A DNA stretch of 64,000 nt from Branchiostoma floridae (lineage: Eukaryota > Chordata > Leptocardii > Amphioxiformes > Branchiostomatidae): positions 5,954,949 to 6,018,948 of the forward strand of contig NC_049981.1 of assembly GCF_000003815.2 (NCBI RefSeq). The letters are read 5' to 3'. Below the pieces are notes generated by a model. That model saw only the letters and a list, made by a program, of their open reading frames with translations. It had not been told where the DNA came from and ran no database searches. Positions 49,835 to 62,062 of this stretch are shown piece by piece. A program made the position numbers and the translations under genes. Numbering within the stretch: position 1 is the first letter of the stretch; each line of letters opens with the position of its first letter.

Positions 49835-51103
49835 GCCATTGTTTGGAAACTGACTTCTCTATTTAAAAAAAAACAACTTTCATATAGCGTTGCATTTGCA
49901 AATGACACATCGGAGAGCAATGATGATGCATGGCTACATTTGTTTACTTTAGATCTTCAACTTTCATCTATGGGCACCATGTTTCCATCTAGTACTATGG
50001 AGATGATAGACTTTCATGGTCTTTGATGAACTTCCTGAATTCTTACATTGATTATCCTTCATCGGTCATGGGCTGGCAAGATGTTCTCATGGCCTAAATA
50101 TTCCTTATAGATCCCACTTTCTTCCCCACCGACCTTCAGCACGTTGCCAGTAACATTGGGTAGCGTGCATACTGCACTGATTAGTGATGCTGCCAATGGA
50201 CCAAGAGATTGGAAGTTTCAAAACTCGGCTGTTGTCGCTCATTCCAAATGCGAGCTACTGGAAATGGTCACAATGTTTAGGATGTTGATCCGTGATTCAA
50301 TGTTCATCGTAAAGAGAAAGGAGAACCTCCCTACTACATTGCACATGTATACATTGAACTTGTAAGCACTACATAAAACATATGTCTTCTCTGTTTTTCT
50401 AGAGTCTTTTGCTTCTTCTCTTTCGTGGTATCTCTCTCGTGGTTGTGGTTCTTCTGGTTGTCGAAAGATTTTCCTGGCTAAGCAATTTTTTCCTTTAAAA
50501 TTATGCTTCTCATCGTTCGTGATTCAGAAATGTGTACGTGAAGTTCGTGTATTTTTTTGCCTGCAGCACAGTCAAGTATTATGCAACCTGTATGCATGAG
50601 GTACAAAATGTAAAGCAACGAAGTATGAACGATTCGATGGCTCATTGTGAAGCAGACTTCTATTTATGGGCAGCAACCTGCAACTTAAATGGTTAATCGC
50701 ATTGATGAGGTTATAAATTATTATTTCTAGATGTAAATTATCTGGATTGTTCAATAAGGCCATGTTGATTATATGGCATCCTTTGGGAACTGATTCGAGC
50801 GTGCGGATAAGAAAAAAAAGGTCGACCCAAAAAAAAATTTCCTTCATTTTGAAATCTAGGTGGACAGGAAGGTTGGAAAAATGACTGAACATACCTAATA
50901 TGGTAAAATAAGTATACTGAACAAGAGATACTTTATTTTTGTTAATTCACATCTACTTTGACCTTGTAATATTCTATGACTTTAGTATTCGTTTTCCGAC
51001 AGTTTTTTTTTTCTTTGCAATCCACGGCATTTATAAATTTGCTACTTTTAACAATAAATGACCTAAAACAATCGGAAAAGAGATGTACAGAACATTGACC
51101 TGT
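49835..51103. other. Intergenic; no gene supported
   Basis: Small open frames (50144-50365 plus, 50572-50892 minus) show no domain or paired frame. Confidence 0.35.
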
Positions 51104-51222
51104 TTAGAAATAGCCAACATTAGTATTTGAGTAGAATACTGTTCATTGCCACTTGTATATCTATTATGTTTATACCATGTACTTGCAATTAGCCCTCGGG
51201 CACGAACTTGCAAATAAACTTC
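51104..51222 (+). repeat. Short retroposon 3'-end repeat
   Basis: Matches 36106-36242 from ACCTGTTTAGAAATAGCCAA to CTTGCAAATAAACTT. Confidence 0.7.
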
Positions 51223-51594
51223 AAATTTAACACTCTATTATTGATCAATCAGAAGGAGAGACACATATCCCTCTACAGAAGAGGAATGTATTGACATGCA
51301 AAGACTGGAATTGTACAAATATTTGTTGTGGAAATTTTGGCTTAAAGATTAAAGATATAATATTCTAATGTAAGAAAGGCACAACTTGTTAACAAGTATG
51401 AATATGCATGTATGTATGTAAGAAAGGTACAAAAGTAAATTCAAATAAAAAGTAGGGCAACTGTACATGTTTTGTCACACATGATTTAAATAATTGGACA
51501 ATTGTATCGACATATCTGTTGTCATACATGAATTGACATATGTATCTTCTATTGGGGTGTGCCAGATTCGATACGGTACGCGACAATCTATGTA

Positions 51595-52177
51595 CGAGGG
51601 GCATTCAATAAGTAATGCCCCTGACCCATTTCCCATAGCAGGATATTAATGAAACTTGGCACAGTTATTAGTCTTTCTCTTCATAGGAAACACCCAGAGT
51701 TTTGCATTTCTCCCATCATTTGATGTAGCTCTGGACACCGTTCTTGTAGGACATCCCAGGTTGGTTCTCCGACAGATGCCTCATCAATGGCAGAAGAGGG
51801 ACGACCAGGTCTGGGAGCTGTTTCCACAGACTTCCGACCTTGTTTAATTCAGGATGCCAGCGTTTTACAAGGTCATATGATGGGGCATCATCACCATAAG
51901 TTTTTTTTTTTTTCATTTCATCAGAAGTCCCCTTTGGTGTGCGTCCTTTCAAATACAAAAACCGGATCACTGCGCGACACTCAACATGCTCCATTTCACA
52001 CCTGGTCCATTTCACACCTGACTCAGTTCAAACACCAGTAAATCAGTAACCACAGTTAGTTCAGAGCTGTTTTTTGCAACATAACCCATAGACATATGAC
52101 TCATTACACATGCAAAATTTCATTTAGATCAGACAACTGGAAGTGGGTCAGGGGCATTACTTATTGAATGCCCCTCG
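51595..52177 (-). mobile_element. Internally deleted mariner-like element
   Basis: TA flanks (51593-51594, 52178-52179) border perfect 34-bp inverted repeats starting CGAGGGGCATTCAATAAG. On the minus strand a frame at about 51716-52015 keeps the N-terminal DNA-binding text of a mariner transposase (CRAVIRFLYLKGRTPKGTSD, TYGDDAPSYDLVKRW), after which the frame shifts. The catalytic DDD region is absent. The element would depend on an autonomous relative. Confidence 0.92.
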
Positions 52178-53542
52178 TAAGGTTAGTATCCCGCCTGTTT
52201 TAGTTAATATGGTGTCATAACGACTGGTGCATTGCTATCGGTATCATGAGCGAATAAAAAAAACTACAAGTTAGGTAAGCTAAGGAGGCGATTATAGCAA
52301 ACGTAAGGAACGAGCATTTTGATACCATATAATGCTCTATATATTATTTGACACCATATAAGGGGTCATTAACCATCAATTATGTACATGGATGTAAAAG
52401 ATATGATACATCATTATAGATCAGGAAATGAACTTATAGATCATCAAAACTTGTAAACAGTACTTCTGTCGAATAGACTGTAGATAATGCTTTATACATA
52501 GCTTGAACACTACGGCACGTAATACTAGTTGATGCGTACAAAAAAAATTGAATACTTATTGTAACCAAGGATGCCGCATTGAATAAAACTTGTTTGTTTT
52601 CACGTCTACCTTCGACGACCATAAATATAGATTAGAGCTCTCTTCTAGCCATTTACATTTGCTAGATCTGACCTCGCTTTTAGCCATTTACATTAACTGC
52701 TATATCTATAGGCTGGGGCTATTATTATTAGAGATACTATATTATTTTGCACTCATTGGAAACTTAAAGGAAATATAAAGAAAACAAAGATTTAGATTTT
52801 CATGAGATCAGGTCATATGTTCAAAATTGAAAAATTGAATTCATGTTCAGCTGTTATCTATGTCGGACATCTTTTCCATGGCTTAGACAAAACTTTGTCC
52901 GATTAGTCTTTTACATTTGAATAGTTTTCGTTCGCCCGTTGATCTCAACAATTTAGCAACAAATGCATATACAATTGCACATGTATAAAGAACATCCTGC
53001 TTTATGGTATCGAAATCTAGGATGGTGATTAATCAAAGAACAATGCCCCAGTTGAAAGGTATAAAAAAAACATTTTTTCACAAGTATTCTGTATGTTCAC
53101 AGAAACACCGGCAACATAGCATGTAGAGCTGAACATGGTTTTTTTTTTTTTTCAGTTAGTTAGTTTTGTTAAGAATTGTTCAGGGTTATGTTAATTGAAC
53201 AGATGTAGAGCCCCTTTACAAGTAGATGCCATAGCAAAATGATATGAGAAATACTGTTTGTACCACGTCAACTCAAAATTATACTCGATAGAAGCGGTAA
53301 CTCATTCATCTGGTACAGTAACAATGTAAACGTAAATAGCAAACTTCTATGTGTATCGCTATGAAAAAATGTCTTAGTCTCTTGAACCTCTCTTCACAAC
53401 TTAGCTGCATTACATGTAAATAAATATGGATAGCAATCTTAATCTGAGTACCGCTTTAAAAGTTGCCTATACAACACAGCTTTGAGCTAAGACTCACATA
53501 ATGTAATGTAAGAACTAGAGTTCCACGAACACATACCTTGGC
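52178..53542. other. Intergenic; no feature
   Basis: AT-rich sequence without recognisable coding or repeat structure. Confidence 0.35.
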
Positions 53543-53672
53543 CAAATAAACAAGGATTATGGAGTGGTTTTGTTAATTTATTGCAAATGGTTTGTGTATA
53601 TTATATACAAATAAACAAGGATTATGGAGTGGTTTTGTTAATTTATTGCAAATGGTTTGTGTATATTATATA
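53543..53672 (+). repeat. 65-bp tandem duplication
   Basis: CAAATAAACAAGGATTATGG begins at 53543 and again at 53608; the two 65-base units appear identical. Confidence 0.95.
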
Positions 53673-55061
53673 CAGTTTATGAATTTTACAATTAGATATA
53701 AATGTTAAATAGATAAACATGTTACAATTCGTTGCAAAGTGTATGTTACATTGATCTGCTTAGAAATATTTGTATATTCAAGGAAAGTTTGGTGTAACAT
53801 CTTGTATAAAGTTGAAGTAGCTTGGAATCATTATTTTTCTTTGTAGTGTGTAGTATGTCTTAGCTTAAGTATTAGAGTGCCTAGTTAGCTGCAAGGAAAC
53901 GCATACATGTATCTTGTTTTTCAAACCACCACATAGCCACCAAATATCATGCAAAACCACCCACAGCTTCTCGAGTTATGTTGTCCGAAAACAAACACTC
54001 ACACACACTCAGTTAGCTGCAGTACCGACCGAAAATGCCGGGTTAACCATTTTCGATCTCAACCTTCGTTTTCCAACCGCTTCTTGCATACCAGGTATCA
54101 AGAAGACCCATACATTGGTTCTCCAGCTAACTGTTGAGTGTTGACCAGCATAAAGACTCCCCTTACACTGCGGCATAACCGAAAATATAATCTTCTTGGC
54201 GAAGGATCACCAAAATAATGCAGAAAAATACCCCTTCACATAAAAATAGTGAAACCTCTTCATACACGTTTGCATTTAAGAGATATTCGACAAAGAATGA
54301 ACATGGCATCTGCAAACTAATAACAACGTTTCAGGGGAAAAAGTCATGTTATCCTATCATAGACATGTCATCAGCTATACAAGTCAACAAGTGTACAGTT
54401 GTCACTTAGAAGAAGCACTGAGTGTCCGTGAAAAGAGGTCTATTTCTGGAATTACACATTATCCTCATTAATTGTGTACATTTATTTATTTATTTCTATT
54501 TATTGATCGTTAGGGTAGTCCCTTCAGTTAACGTAGTAACTGATTTCCAAGGGAGCCCTATAACAATAATAATAACTCAAAGTACAGAAAATAACTACTA
54601 ACATAGAATTGAACATAACAAAGCAATAATCCAATTCGGATTTGTAAATCATACATGCAACTTAAGAAAACTGAAAAGAATAACAACTCATAGTTAATGA
54701 CACAAAAAAACTCATAAATAAAGCCCGGATTTTCATAAAATACATTTCAGGATTTTAATCACCAGATACGGTATGTACATATTAAAGATAATGCAAATAC
54801 ACCAACCCATCCTTGATTTATTCTTTTCCGAAGATAACTAGAAAATCGTCCAGTTCAAAACAAGCCGCCAGGTGGGCCAAAACTTACGCTCTCACTTGCC
54901 ACTAGGAGGACCATTGTTTTTAACTTGAGCTTTATTTCCCAACCCCTACATAACTATCAAAAATCAAACAAAACGATTCTTAAAGTCTAGAGTTATCTTG
55001 TCCACAAATAAACACAAACACACACACACACACACACACACTTCCTACGCTACAGTACCGA
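53673..55061. other. Intergenic; SINE-like repeat pieces and (CA)n
   Basis: Two stretches (about 53930-54040 and 54955-55075) share a layout: text like GAGTTAT.TTGTCC followed by a CACA-rich tract and CAGTACCGA. They look like copies of one short dispersed repeat. (CA)n lies at about 55017-55040. No gene is seen. Confidence 0.5.
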
Positions 55062-55725
55062 TGGAAAGTGTCGGATGACCTTACGCTTCGGCAAGATACT
55101 CAACTGTCTGCGAGCCCAAAGCACATTGAAGCAGTGCCCTTGGCAAGTGCTAGTGTACACCTGACATCCTGCTTGACAAAACGGTCTGACACAATAGTCG
55201 AAAGAGGCATCTACAATAGCTGCTCATGTGACGGATTGATGAATAGAAAAACTGTCTTAAGACGACACAAATACCGCAAATACATTGACGGCCAAGGCAG
55301 ACACATTTGCACACAATACGAAAAGTGTGCTTGAGAAATATACGACTGATACTCCTATTTTGCATTCTGATTTCACAGCCAAATCGACGAAAATCCCACT
55401 CTGTCAAAAACTAAGCTTTTACAAATAATTTTCGTTTATCATTTCTGCTTATCATTTTATCGTTGCTAGAACAGTCAACAGTACTATGATGTTTCACACC
55501 AGATCTACCGTTAATGTACTGAGCAGCGCCCTCTTGCCAGTCTGTAACGCTAGTACACAGCCGGGTATGAATCAGATGGATACATACTATGGCAATAAAA
55601 TCACATTCATACAAAACACTGCGCATCACGTATGCCGAATGTAGTAACCCTGCAACTGAGATCTCTGAGTCAAATAATATAACCAATATTGAATACTTTA
55701 TATACTGGAACACAAAACTAAGTGT
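55062..55725 (+). pseudogene. LRR membrane-protein remnant
   Basis: The text SASPKHIEAVPLASASVHLT followed by SCLTKRSD matches the C-terminal LRR cap of the intact genes (CASPKHMEGLPLARADVRLT). Later pieces, out of frame, match the cytoplasmic tail (GAATCAGATGGATACA near 55567, and the final ACTTTATATACTGGAA near 55694). The LRRs and membrane helix are missing, so this is a decayed first member of the tandem cluster. Confidence 0.82.
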
Positions 55726-56685
55726 CCGGTGCGGTTTTCTTCTTTCTGTTTTATCAGATTTTGGGTGGCGGGTTTTGGGTTGTATGACTGTCGGACATGA
55801 TAAATATAACGCTTTTCATTTAACCTAGTGGACATAAATTTACTTACTTGACAGAAAACCCCGAACAACTTAACTTAGCATTATAAAAAAGAAGATTGTA
55901 CGTCCACAGTAATAGGATTATTCCGTATAAAATCATATTTTAAAGATAGCTGGCGAATAAAAAATTGACCTTTGCTCGGCAGTCTGGTCCCTCTGGCAAG
56001 ATTGAATATTCAAAATTCTCAGAAAATTGTCTCACGTTGTGCTGGTAACTGACCTTTGTACTTTCATTTATGGTTATTTACATGTAGGTGTCGTACAATA
56101 CTCTACAATCATCTCAGTCTTAATTTGCAGTTTTGATGGGAGGAAATAAAGATGCTTTTAAGAGTGGATGAATTGTTACAACTTTGTCTAATATCAATGA
56201 AGTCGTTTTTGCGTATTGTCGAAAGAGGTCAAAGATACGCCAAGAAAATGTCGATACCTCTAATGGACATCCAGAAAAGTGTTCACTTATGAATAATCAA
56301 ATCGACATGCATGAATAGTCAAAGTACTCCATCTATTGTTTCGTACTACGAGAAATACAGTGTCACATAGATCGTGGCCCTGTAAGGTTCACTGTGTTAT
56401 ACTACGCTTTGCTAGGATTTCATACATGGGCTGTGCGGCTTTTATCAAGAGGTGACATCAGCATTGAAGGCCAACAGGGAAGACAACAGCTTTTGAGACC
56501 GACCTTGAGTTGTGGCTTTCTCCAATCACGAGATGTCCATCTTCACGTTCGATTCGAGAGCAAGTCCATACACAAAGCTAGGTACTTATTTTTCCAGTAA
56601 CATGAGGAAATTAGTGTAAATTGTCTTTCCCAATCGTCTACTCACACGATCCGTGAACTATCAGATTCTACTTCGACAGCCAAAA
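55726..56685. other. Upstream region of LRR gene 1
   Basis: The part from about 56390 resembles the upstream regions of the other LRR copies (59.2 and 61.7 kb), for example the GAGTTGTGGCTT string. No gene is seen. Confidence 0.4.
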
Positions 56686-56714
56686 TATAAAACTACCTCA
56701 GCCCAAATATAAAA
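56686..56714 (+). promoter_or_regulatory. Duplicated TATA box
   Basis: TATAAAACTACCTC occurs twice, with TATAAAA at 56686-56692 and 56708-56714, 52-80 bases before the start codon at 56766. The broken copy has TATAAAA at 59474-59480, 79-85 bases before its ATG. Confidence 0.6.
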
Positions 56715-56765
56715 CTACCTCGTCATCCTAAGTTGTCAAATATAGGTTACCTTTTCCATCCAAAA

Positions 56766-58100
56766 ATGAAAGCGTACGTTCAGTTCATTCAAATCCTTTT
56801 TTGTTGGTCATTTGTCTGCACGAGGGGCTATGCCGTGCCAACTGGCTGTACTAGTCCAGGGACATCTACGATCAGTTGCTACGCAGGTCAATTTACCACG
56901 TTACCCAAAGGACTGCCTGCTAATACTACCCGCCTGTTTGCCTCATTCAGCAATTTGAATCATCTTACATATTTTCCACCACTGCAAAAACTCGTTTCCC
57001 TCAGCTTGAGATACAACAACATCGAATCGATTGAGTGGCTAGAACTCCGCTCTCTGCCGGCTTTGGAGTTTTTATACCTGTCTAACAACAAACTGACACA
57101 CGTGAATTTGGGCGTCGTCATTGAACATCTTCCAAACCTGAGTTTGGTGGATCTGACTAGTAACAGACTTGCAACCGTCTCGGAAAAAGAGTTGGCACTC
57201 CCCTTCTTGGATAACGTGCGCTTCGGCGATAACCCTTTAGACTGTGACTGTAGGTTGCTATGGTTAATCAAGAAAATCATCTGTTTGGAAGAATGCATGG
57301 GAGCATTTGCGGATTGCTGTTCTAAGTGTGAGGCATGCGTTCTTCGTGATCTTACCTTTGGGCACGATACTCTGCTGTGTGCGAGCCCAAAGAACATGGG
57401 AGGAGTGGCCTTAGCAAGTGCTGGTGTAAGCCCGACATCCTGCTTGACAAAACGGCCTGAGACTACAAAGGTATGGACTCAAGCACCTTTACAGGCTGAA
57501 GTATCAACGAATTGGTCGCGTTCTACTGGCCATGCAAAGGATCAAAGAAAAGGGACACTGTCTATAGATGGTACAGATTACAAAAATGCATTGACGGCCA
57601 AGACAGACACATTCATAGCGCACTTGGATTTTGTTACTTTACAAAGTGTGCATGGACTAAATACAATGGGAAATGACATTTCTACAACCCAAATGACAAA
57701 TATCCATCAATCGGACGGTACATTAGAGAATTCACAAATCGTTATCATTTCTTCTGCTAGTCTTTTTGGATTCATTTTTATCGTTATTATAGCAGTCAAG
57801 AGTATCGTGGCGCTCAGAGCTAACAGTTCAGATAGAGACGCAGCCGCTGCCCAAAACAACATTATGATGCATCACATCAGACTTACTGGTAATGTACAAA
57901 GCAACGCCTTCTTCCCAGTCAGAAACCATGGTACACAACAAGGTCTGAATCAGATGGACACAAGCTTTGGCCAAATAATACCACCCATACAAAACACCGC
58001 ATACAACGTTAACCCAAATGTAGGGACATTGCAACCGATATCTCCGAGTCAAATGATTCCACCAATAGTGAACACTTTATATACTGGAAGCGCAAACTAA
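56766..58100 (+). CDS. LRR transmembrane receptor, paralogue 1
   Basis: 444 residues in a single exon. The start at 56766 is preferred over 56733 because it opens directly into a signal peptide and is conserved in all three copies (CAAAAATGA context). Then: LRRNT (TGCTSPGTSTISC), four or five LRRs (LVSLSLRYNNIESI, LEFLYLSNNKLTHVNL, LSLVDLTSNRLATV), LRRCT starting NPLDCDCRLLWLIKKI with extra cysteines (CCSKCEAC), a Thr-rich stalk, one helix (about residues 322-347, IVIISSASLFGFIFIVIIAV) and a tail of about 97 residues with two IPPI.N..Y motifs. No TIR or kinase domain. A surface recognition or adhesion role is inferred. Confidence 0.9.
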   Translation: MKAYVQFIQILFCWSFVCTRGYAVPTGCTSPGTSTISCYAGQFTTLPKGLPANTTRLFASFSNLNHLTYFPPLQKLVSLSLRYNNIESIEWLELRSLPALEFLYLSNNKLTHVNLGVVIEHLPNLSLVDLTSNRLATVSEKELALPFLDNVRFGDNPLDCDCRLLWLIKKIICLEECMGAFADCCSKCEACVLRDLTFGHDTLLCASPKNMGGVALASAGVSPTSCLTKRPETTKVWTQAPLQAEVSTNWSRSTGHAKDQRKGTLSIDGTDYKNALTAKTDTFIAHLDFVTLQSVHGLNTMGNDISTTQMTNIHQSDGTLENSQIVIISSASLFGFIFIVIIAVKSIVALRANSSDRDAAAAQNNIMMHHIRLTGNVQSNAFFPVRNHGTQQGLNQMDTSFGQIIPPIQNTAYNVNPNVGTLQPISPSQMIPPIVNTLYTGSAN

Positions 58101-59180
58101 TGGCATAGTGCTGTGTAGCTACGGTCGTGCCTCCAGCGACAACGTTGAACGTGGACATCATCAGACAAACAACTTTCCTAAAATTCATATTCTTCTTTAT
58201 TTTGATGTAAATATTGCCTAAAAAGGTACAGTAGGCAAATTCTGATCAGACAATGTGGCAACATTCTGATGATTACATAAGTTGAGTCCTGCACATGAAT
58301 TTTGATACAAGTAAGTTTAAAGATGTAATTTTCTGCTTTAGATGCATTTTAATAAGTTATTTGTTAATTCTGTACAATGATACTTTAATATTAATGCCAT
58401 GATCAGAATTGATTAATTGATGTAGAGATTAAGAAGGCATCACTTACTTTCATTTTCTTATCATTTTCAAGATAAATTGTGTTTAGAAAAAGAAACACAT
58501 TTTTTTTGCCTGGACCATGTATGACATTGCATTCAAATGTACAATTAACTATAATAGAAACGTAATGTATATGAAAACACAAGCATTAAATGTATACAAA
58601 CCATATGAAATATCATGTATTGGTGTGAGATCATATTGTTGTCTAGCAGGGCTATTATGATACAATTAGGTTGGTAGCAGAAGAAATGGAAGATGCAATT
58701 TGCTGTCCGCGTTTGAACAACTTACATTAGTGTCCACACGTGTCCTACTTTACGTGTTCCATGTGTTAAATGAGAACAACTACAGTTGGGAGCAAAAGAA
58801 ATTAGTCTCGATGTAAATGTGTCCTACTTTTGTATAGATTTTAATGTTTATATGTGTACCCACTTTACAAAGGTTTCATGCTTCAAATTATAATTGCACA
58901 CTATTTTGATCAAGAAGTCATCAGTCTTACGTGGCAGGAATGTTGATTAAATTCTCTATTCAGATATTAGAAGTGGCTAAATTTTTACATCTTTGTCTCT
59001 ATTAGCTGCTCCTTTTTTCGGTATTGCGTAACGTCTAAACATTACAAGGATACCCCGAGAAAATATCATGGCCATTCAAAAATATATTTAAAAACGCAAT
59101 TGCCTCCACATATGGACATTTATATAACGTTCCTTGTTGTTATACAACCAGTAAAAGACAGGTAGGCATGCATCCTGTAA
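58101..59180. other. 3' flank of LRR gene 1
   Basis: AT-rich intergenic sequence. From about 59030 it is similar to 61538 onward (CGTAACGTCTAAACA.TACA, GATACCCCGAGAAAATA), marking the left edge of the duplicated gene unit. Confidence 0.5.
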
Positions 59181-59558
59181 CGATCAGTGTGCTATACTTT
59201 GCTATCTGAGGATTGAAGATTGTACATTTTTCATCGCAAGGAGACAACAACATTGACGATCAACGAGGCAACGGATTTCTTGATCAATCTTGAGTTGTGG
59301 CTTCCTTTCATCACGTTTCCCCCGGCTTTACGTCAAATATGGACAGGACGTCCCTACCCAAAGATAGGTACTCATTTTCAACCGAGTAGAGAGAGGTTAT
59401 ATGTGCACGTGTGAACTGTCTTTCAAAAGGGTATAGCGTCTTTGCCTTCTACTCACGGATCCAATCCCAGAGCTATAAAATTCTACCCCGACAACTAAAA
59501 TTATGAAACTACCTTGTCATACCACGTTGTCAGTGTAGGTTGAAATTTTCATACAAAA

Positions 59559-59965
59559 ATGAAATCGTATTGGCTGTTAATCCGAATAATTCTTTGTTGG
59601 TTGTTTGTCTGCACAAGGGGCTATGCCCTGCCAACTGGCTGTACAAGTCCAGGAACATCTACGATTAGTTGCTACTCTAGTCAATTTACTGCGCTGCCCA
59701 AAGACCTACCTGCAAATACTACCCGCCTGTATGTCTCCTTCAGTAATCTGAGGCATCTTGCATATTTTCCACCACTACAAAACCTAGTTTCCCTCCGATT
59801 GAGATACAACAATATAGAATCGATCGAGTGACTAAAACTCAGCTCTCTGCCGGCGTTGGAGTACCTACAACTGTCCAGGAACAAACTGACATACGTGAAT
59901 TTGGGTGTTGTCATTGAACATCTTCCAAACCTGAGTTTGGTGGATCTGACGAATAACAGGCTGGT
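59559..59965 (+). pseudogene. LRR paralogue 2, broken and truncated
   Basis: The ORF begins like its neighbours with a signal peptide and LRRNT (LPTGCTSPGTSTISC) but the conserved Trp of the next LRR is replaced by TGA at 59829-59831. Homology continues in frame through NLGVVIEHLPNLSLVDLT and stops abruptly near 59965, where unrelated repeat-like sequence follows. LRRCT, helix and tail are absent. Confidence 0.92.
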
Positions 59966-60549
59966 GGTCGCTGAGAAGAGTATCGACTCAAAACATGCCC
60001 GATGCAAAGTATAAATGGTTTCCGTTGTGTTTAATGGCAAATAGAAAGCACACTGTAAATTTAACCCCAAAATCCGATGCAAACTGGCCGATTTCGGCAC
60101 AAAATAGCGCTATTTATAATCAAAAATCGATGAAAACCTAAATTTTGAAAATAATGAGGTCGTTATGGGTCCCAATTTGGGCCGGTCGCGGTCGCGTTGG
60201 CCAGGTGGTCGTTGAGAAAAGGTGGTCGCTCGGGCAGGTTTGACTGTATTTTGTTGTCTTGCAGTGCTTTGGAGATACTACTATCCATTTAGATTGGTAG
60301 CAGTAAGAATTGAGGATCCAAGGATTGATCGGATGCAAGTAATTGTCCGTGCTTGAACAAACCATATTTCTGGCAACTATCATACTCCCAGAGAGTGACA
60401 TTTCATAACTTTGATTCATAACTTTTAGTAGTCCATAAAGAAAAAAAAAAACATTCCAATATAAAAGAGAGGGGTTGAACTGTCGGTAAATTACATAAAT
60501 CTTATTTTTCGAAATATCGGATCCCAGATATTACATGTACTTGCAAACC
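59966..60549. other. Sequence replacing the 3' half of LRR paralogue 2
   Basis: The phrase GGTGGTCGCTGAGAA at the break recurs as GGTGGTCGTTGAGAA at about 60203, suggesting an inserted repeat whose ends are alike. No gene is seen. Confidence 0.45.
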
Positions 60550-61352
60550 TAAAGTTTTATCCGCACTATTGACCATCTTTACACTTAAGTGTACGATACG
60601 ATACGGGACGATTCTTCAAGAATCACAAACGACATCTTTAGAGGCGTCTCAATAACCATTCATGGTATCTTTAAGTTGTTGAAAGAAAAAAAAATTGAAA
60701 TACGTCAACGCGAAGCATGATTTATCACCGTTTATACCCCTGTTACATTGTCGACGATCTTCAGACGTACTTTCATTCGCGTTCGCTGGAAGGTTTACTG
60801 ATTTTAACATCGACAGATCTCGACAAAGAAGAATCCAACTATAATCACTGACGGCTCAAAATGACCGCAACGGTTTTTCCGAGATTTTTTGTTTGGGGGA
60901 TTTTTGAAAAATGCCTTCGATTTTGAATTATTGGTAATTAAGTGCGAACAATTTTTACGCATATTTTTACTGTAACTTTGCTTAAGATTAGATATTCAAA
61001 AAAACGTAAAAAGTTTTATTTGCCTCTTAGATGATGATAAATATAAAAATCGAGAATTTGCTATGGCACTTGCGACCCATCTTATCAAGAGCATGGTTAA
61101 ATTGAAGGCCTTCCTTGAAACAGAAAATAATCGTCTTTTGAAACAAAATCGAAACAAAAAAGCTATCTCAATTCAAACGGGAAGATTCAAACTATCTAAA
61201 ATTGCGAATCTTATTTTGAATACATTTTCCTTGTCATAATATTTTGTTTATTTTGAAATATTTTACGGTTAGCAAATAGTAGGCCTCTTGTAACCCGATA
61301 CTTCGTTGATCTCGCATAGCAACGGAAAATACTACCGACCGCCGCCGTGTTT
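60550..61352 (+). repeat. Interspersed repeat X-Y, contiguous copy B
   Basis: 60550-60816 matches 3892-4168 directly and 60817-61352 matches the reverse complement of 5186-5739. The two parts are joined here at CATCGACAG|ATCT, which suggests this is the original arrangement. Confidence 0.75.
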
Positions 61353-62062
61353 CGATACGTATGATAGTAATATTTATAATTCAATTCAAAATTCTGTATA
61401 CTTATATATTATAAACAAAGAACAGAACAGAAGAAATACAATAAATTTCATAGGCTAGCTGGCGTATATTCAGCAAATGGAAAATTGGTGGTTTTTAGTT
61501 AAAAGAATAACATTAATTTCCCTACTTATTATTTTTCGTAACGTCTAAACAGTACAGGGATACCCCGAGAAAATAGCGAGGCCGTCGAAAAATGAATATT
61601 TCAAAACACGTGAACATTTCTTTCCATACATGAATAGTTATATCGTTCAGTCTTACAATCGAAAGACACGTAGATGGGCATTCTATATGGTTCTGTTATT
61701 ATATACATCTATATGTGATGATTGAATGCAAACATTGTCCTTTTTATCGAGAGGAGACAGCATCATTTAAAATCATCAGAAAAGACAACAGGCTTAAAGA
61801 CCAACCTTTTCTGTGGCTTTTTTCAATCAAGACCATCGGATTTACGTAAAATACGGGAGGACGTCTCTACTCAAAGCTAAGTATCCATGTTCCACTGCGT
61901 ATATTGAGGAGATAGTAAACTATCTTCCTTAAGATCACAGTGTCGTTGCCTTTCACTGATTTGATCCCTGCATATTTTGATTTTAACTCCACAACCTTAA
62001 GCAGAAAACTATCTTGCCAACCCAGGTTGTGAATGTCGGTTACCTTAGGTTTCCATACAAAA
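61353..62062. other. Upstream region of LRR gene 3
   Basis: From about 61538 it parallels the upstream region of the broken copy at 59.03 kb. No clear TATA box; ATATTTTGATTTTAAC near 61973 is weak. Confidence 0.45.
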
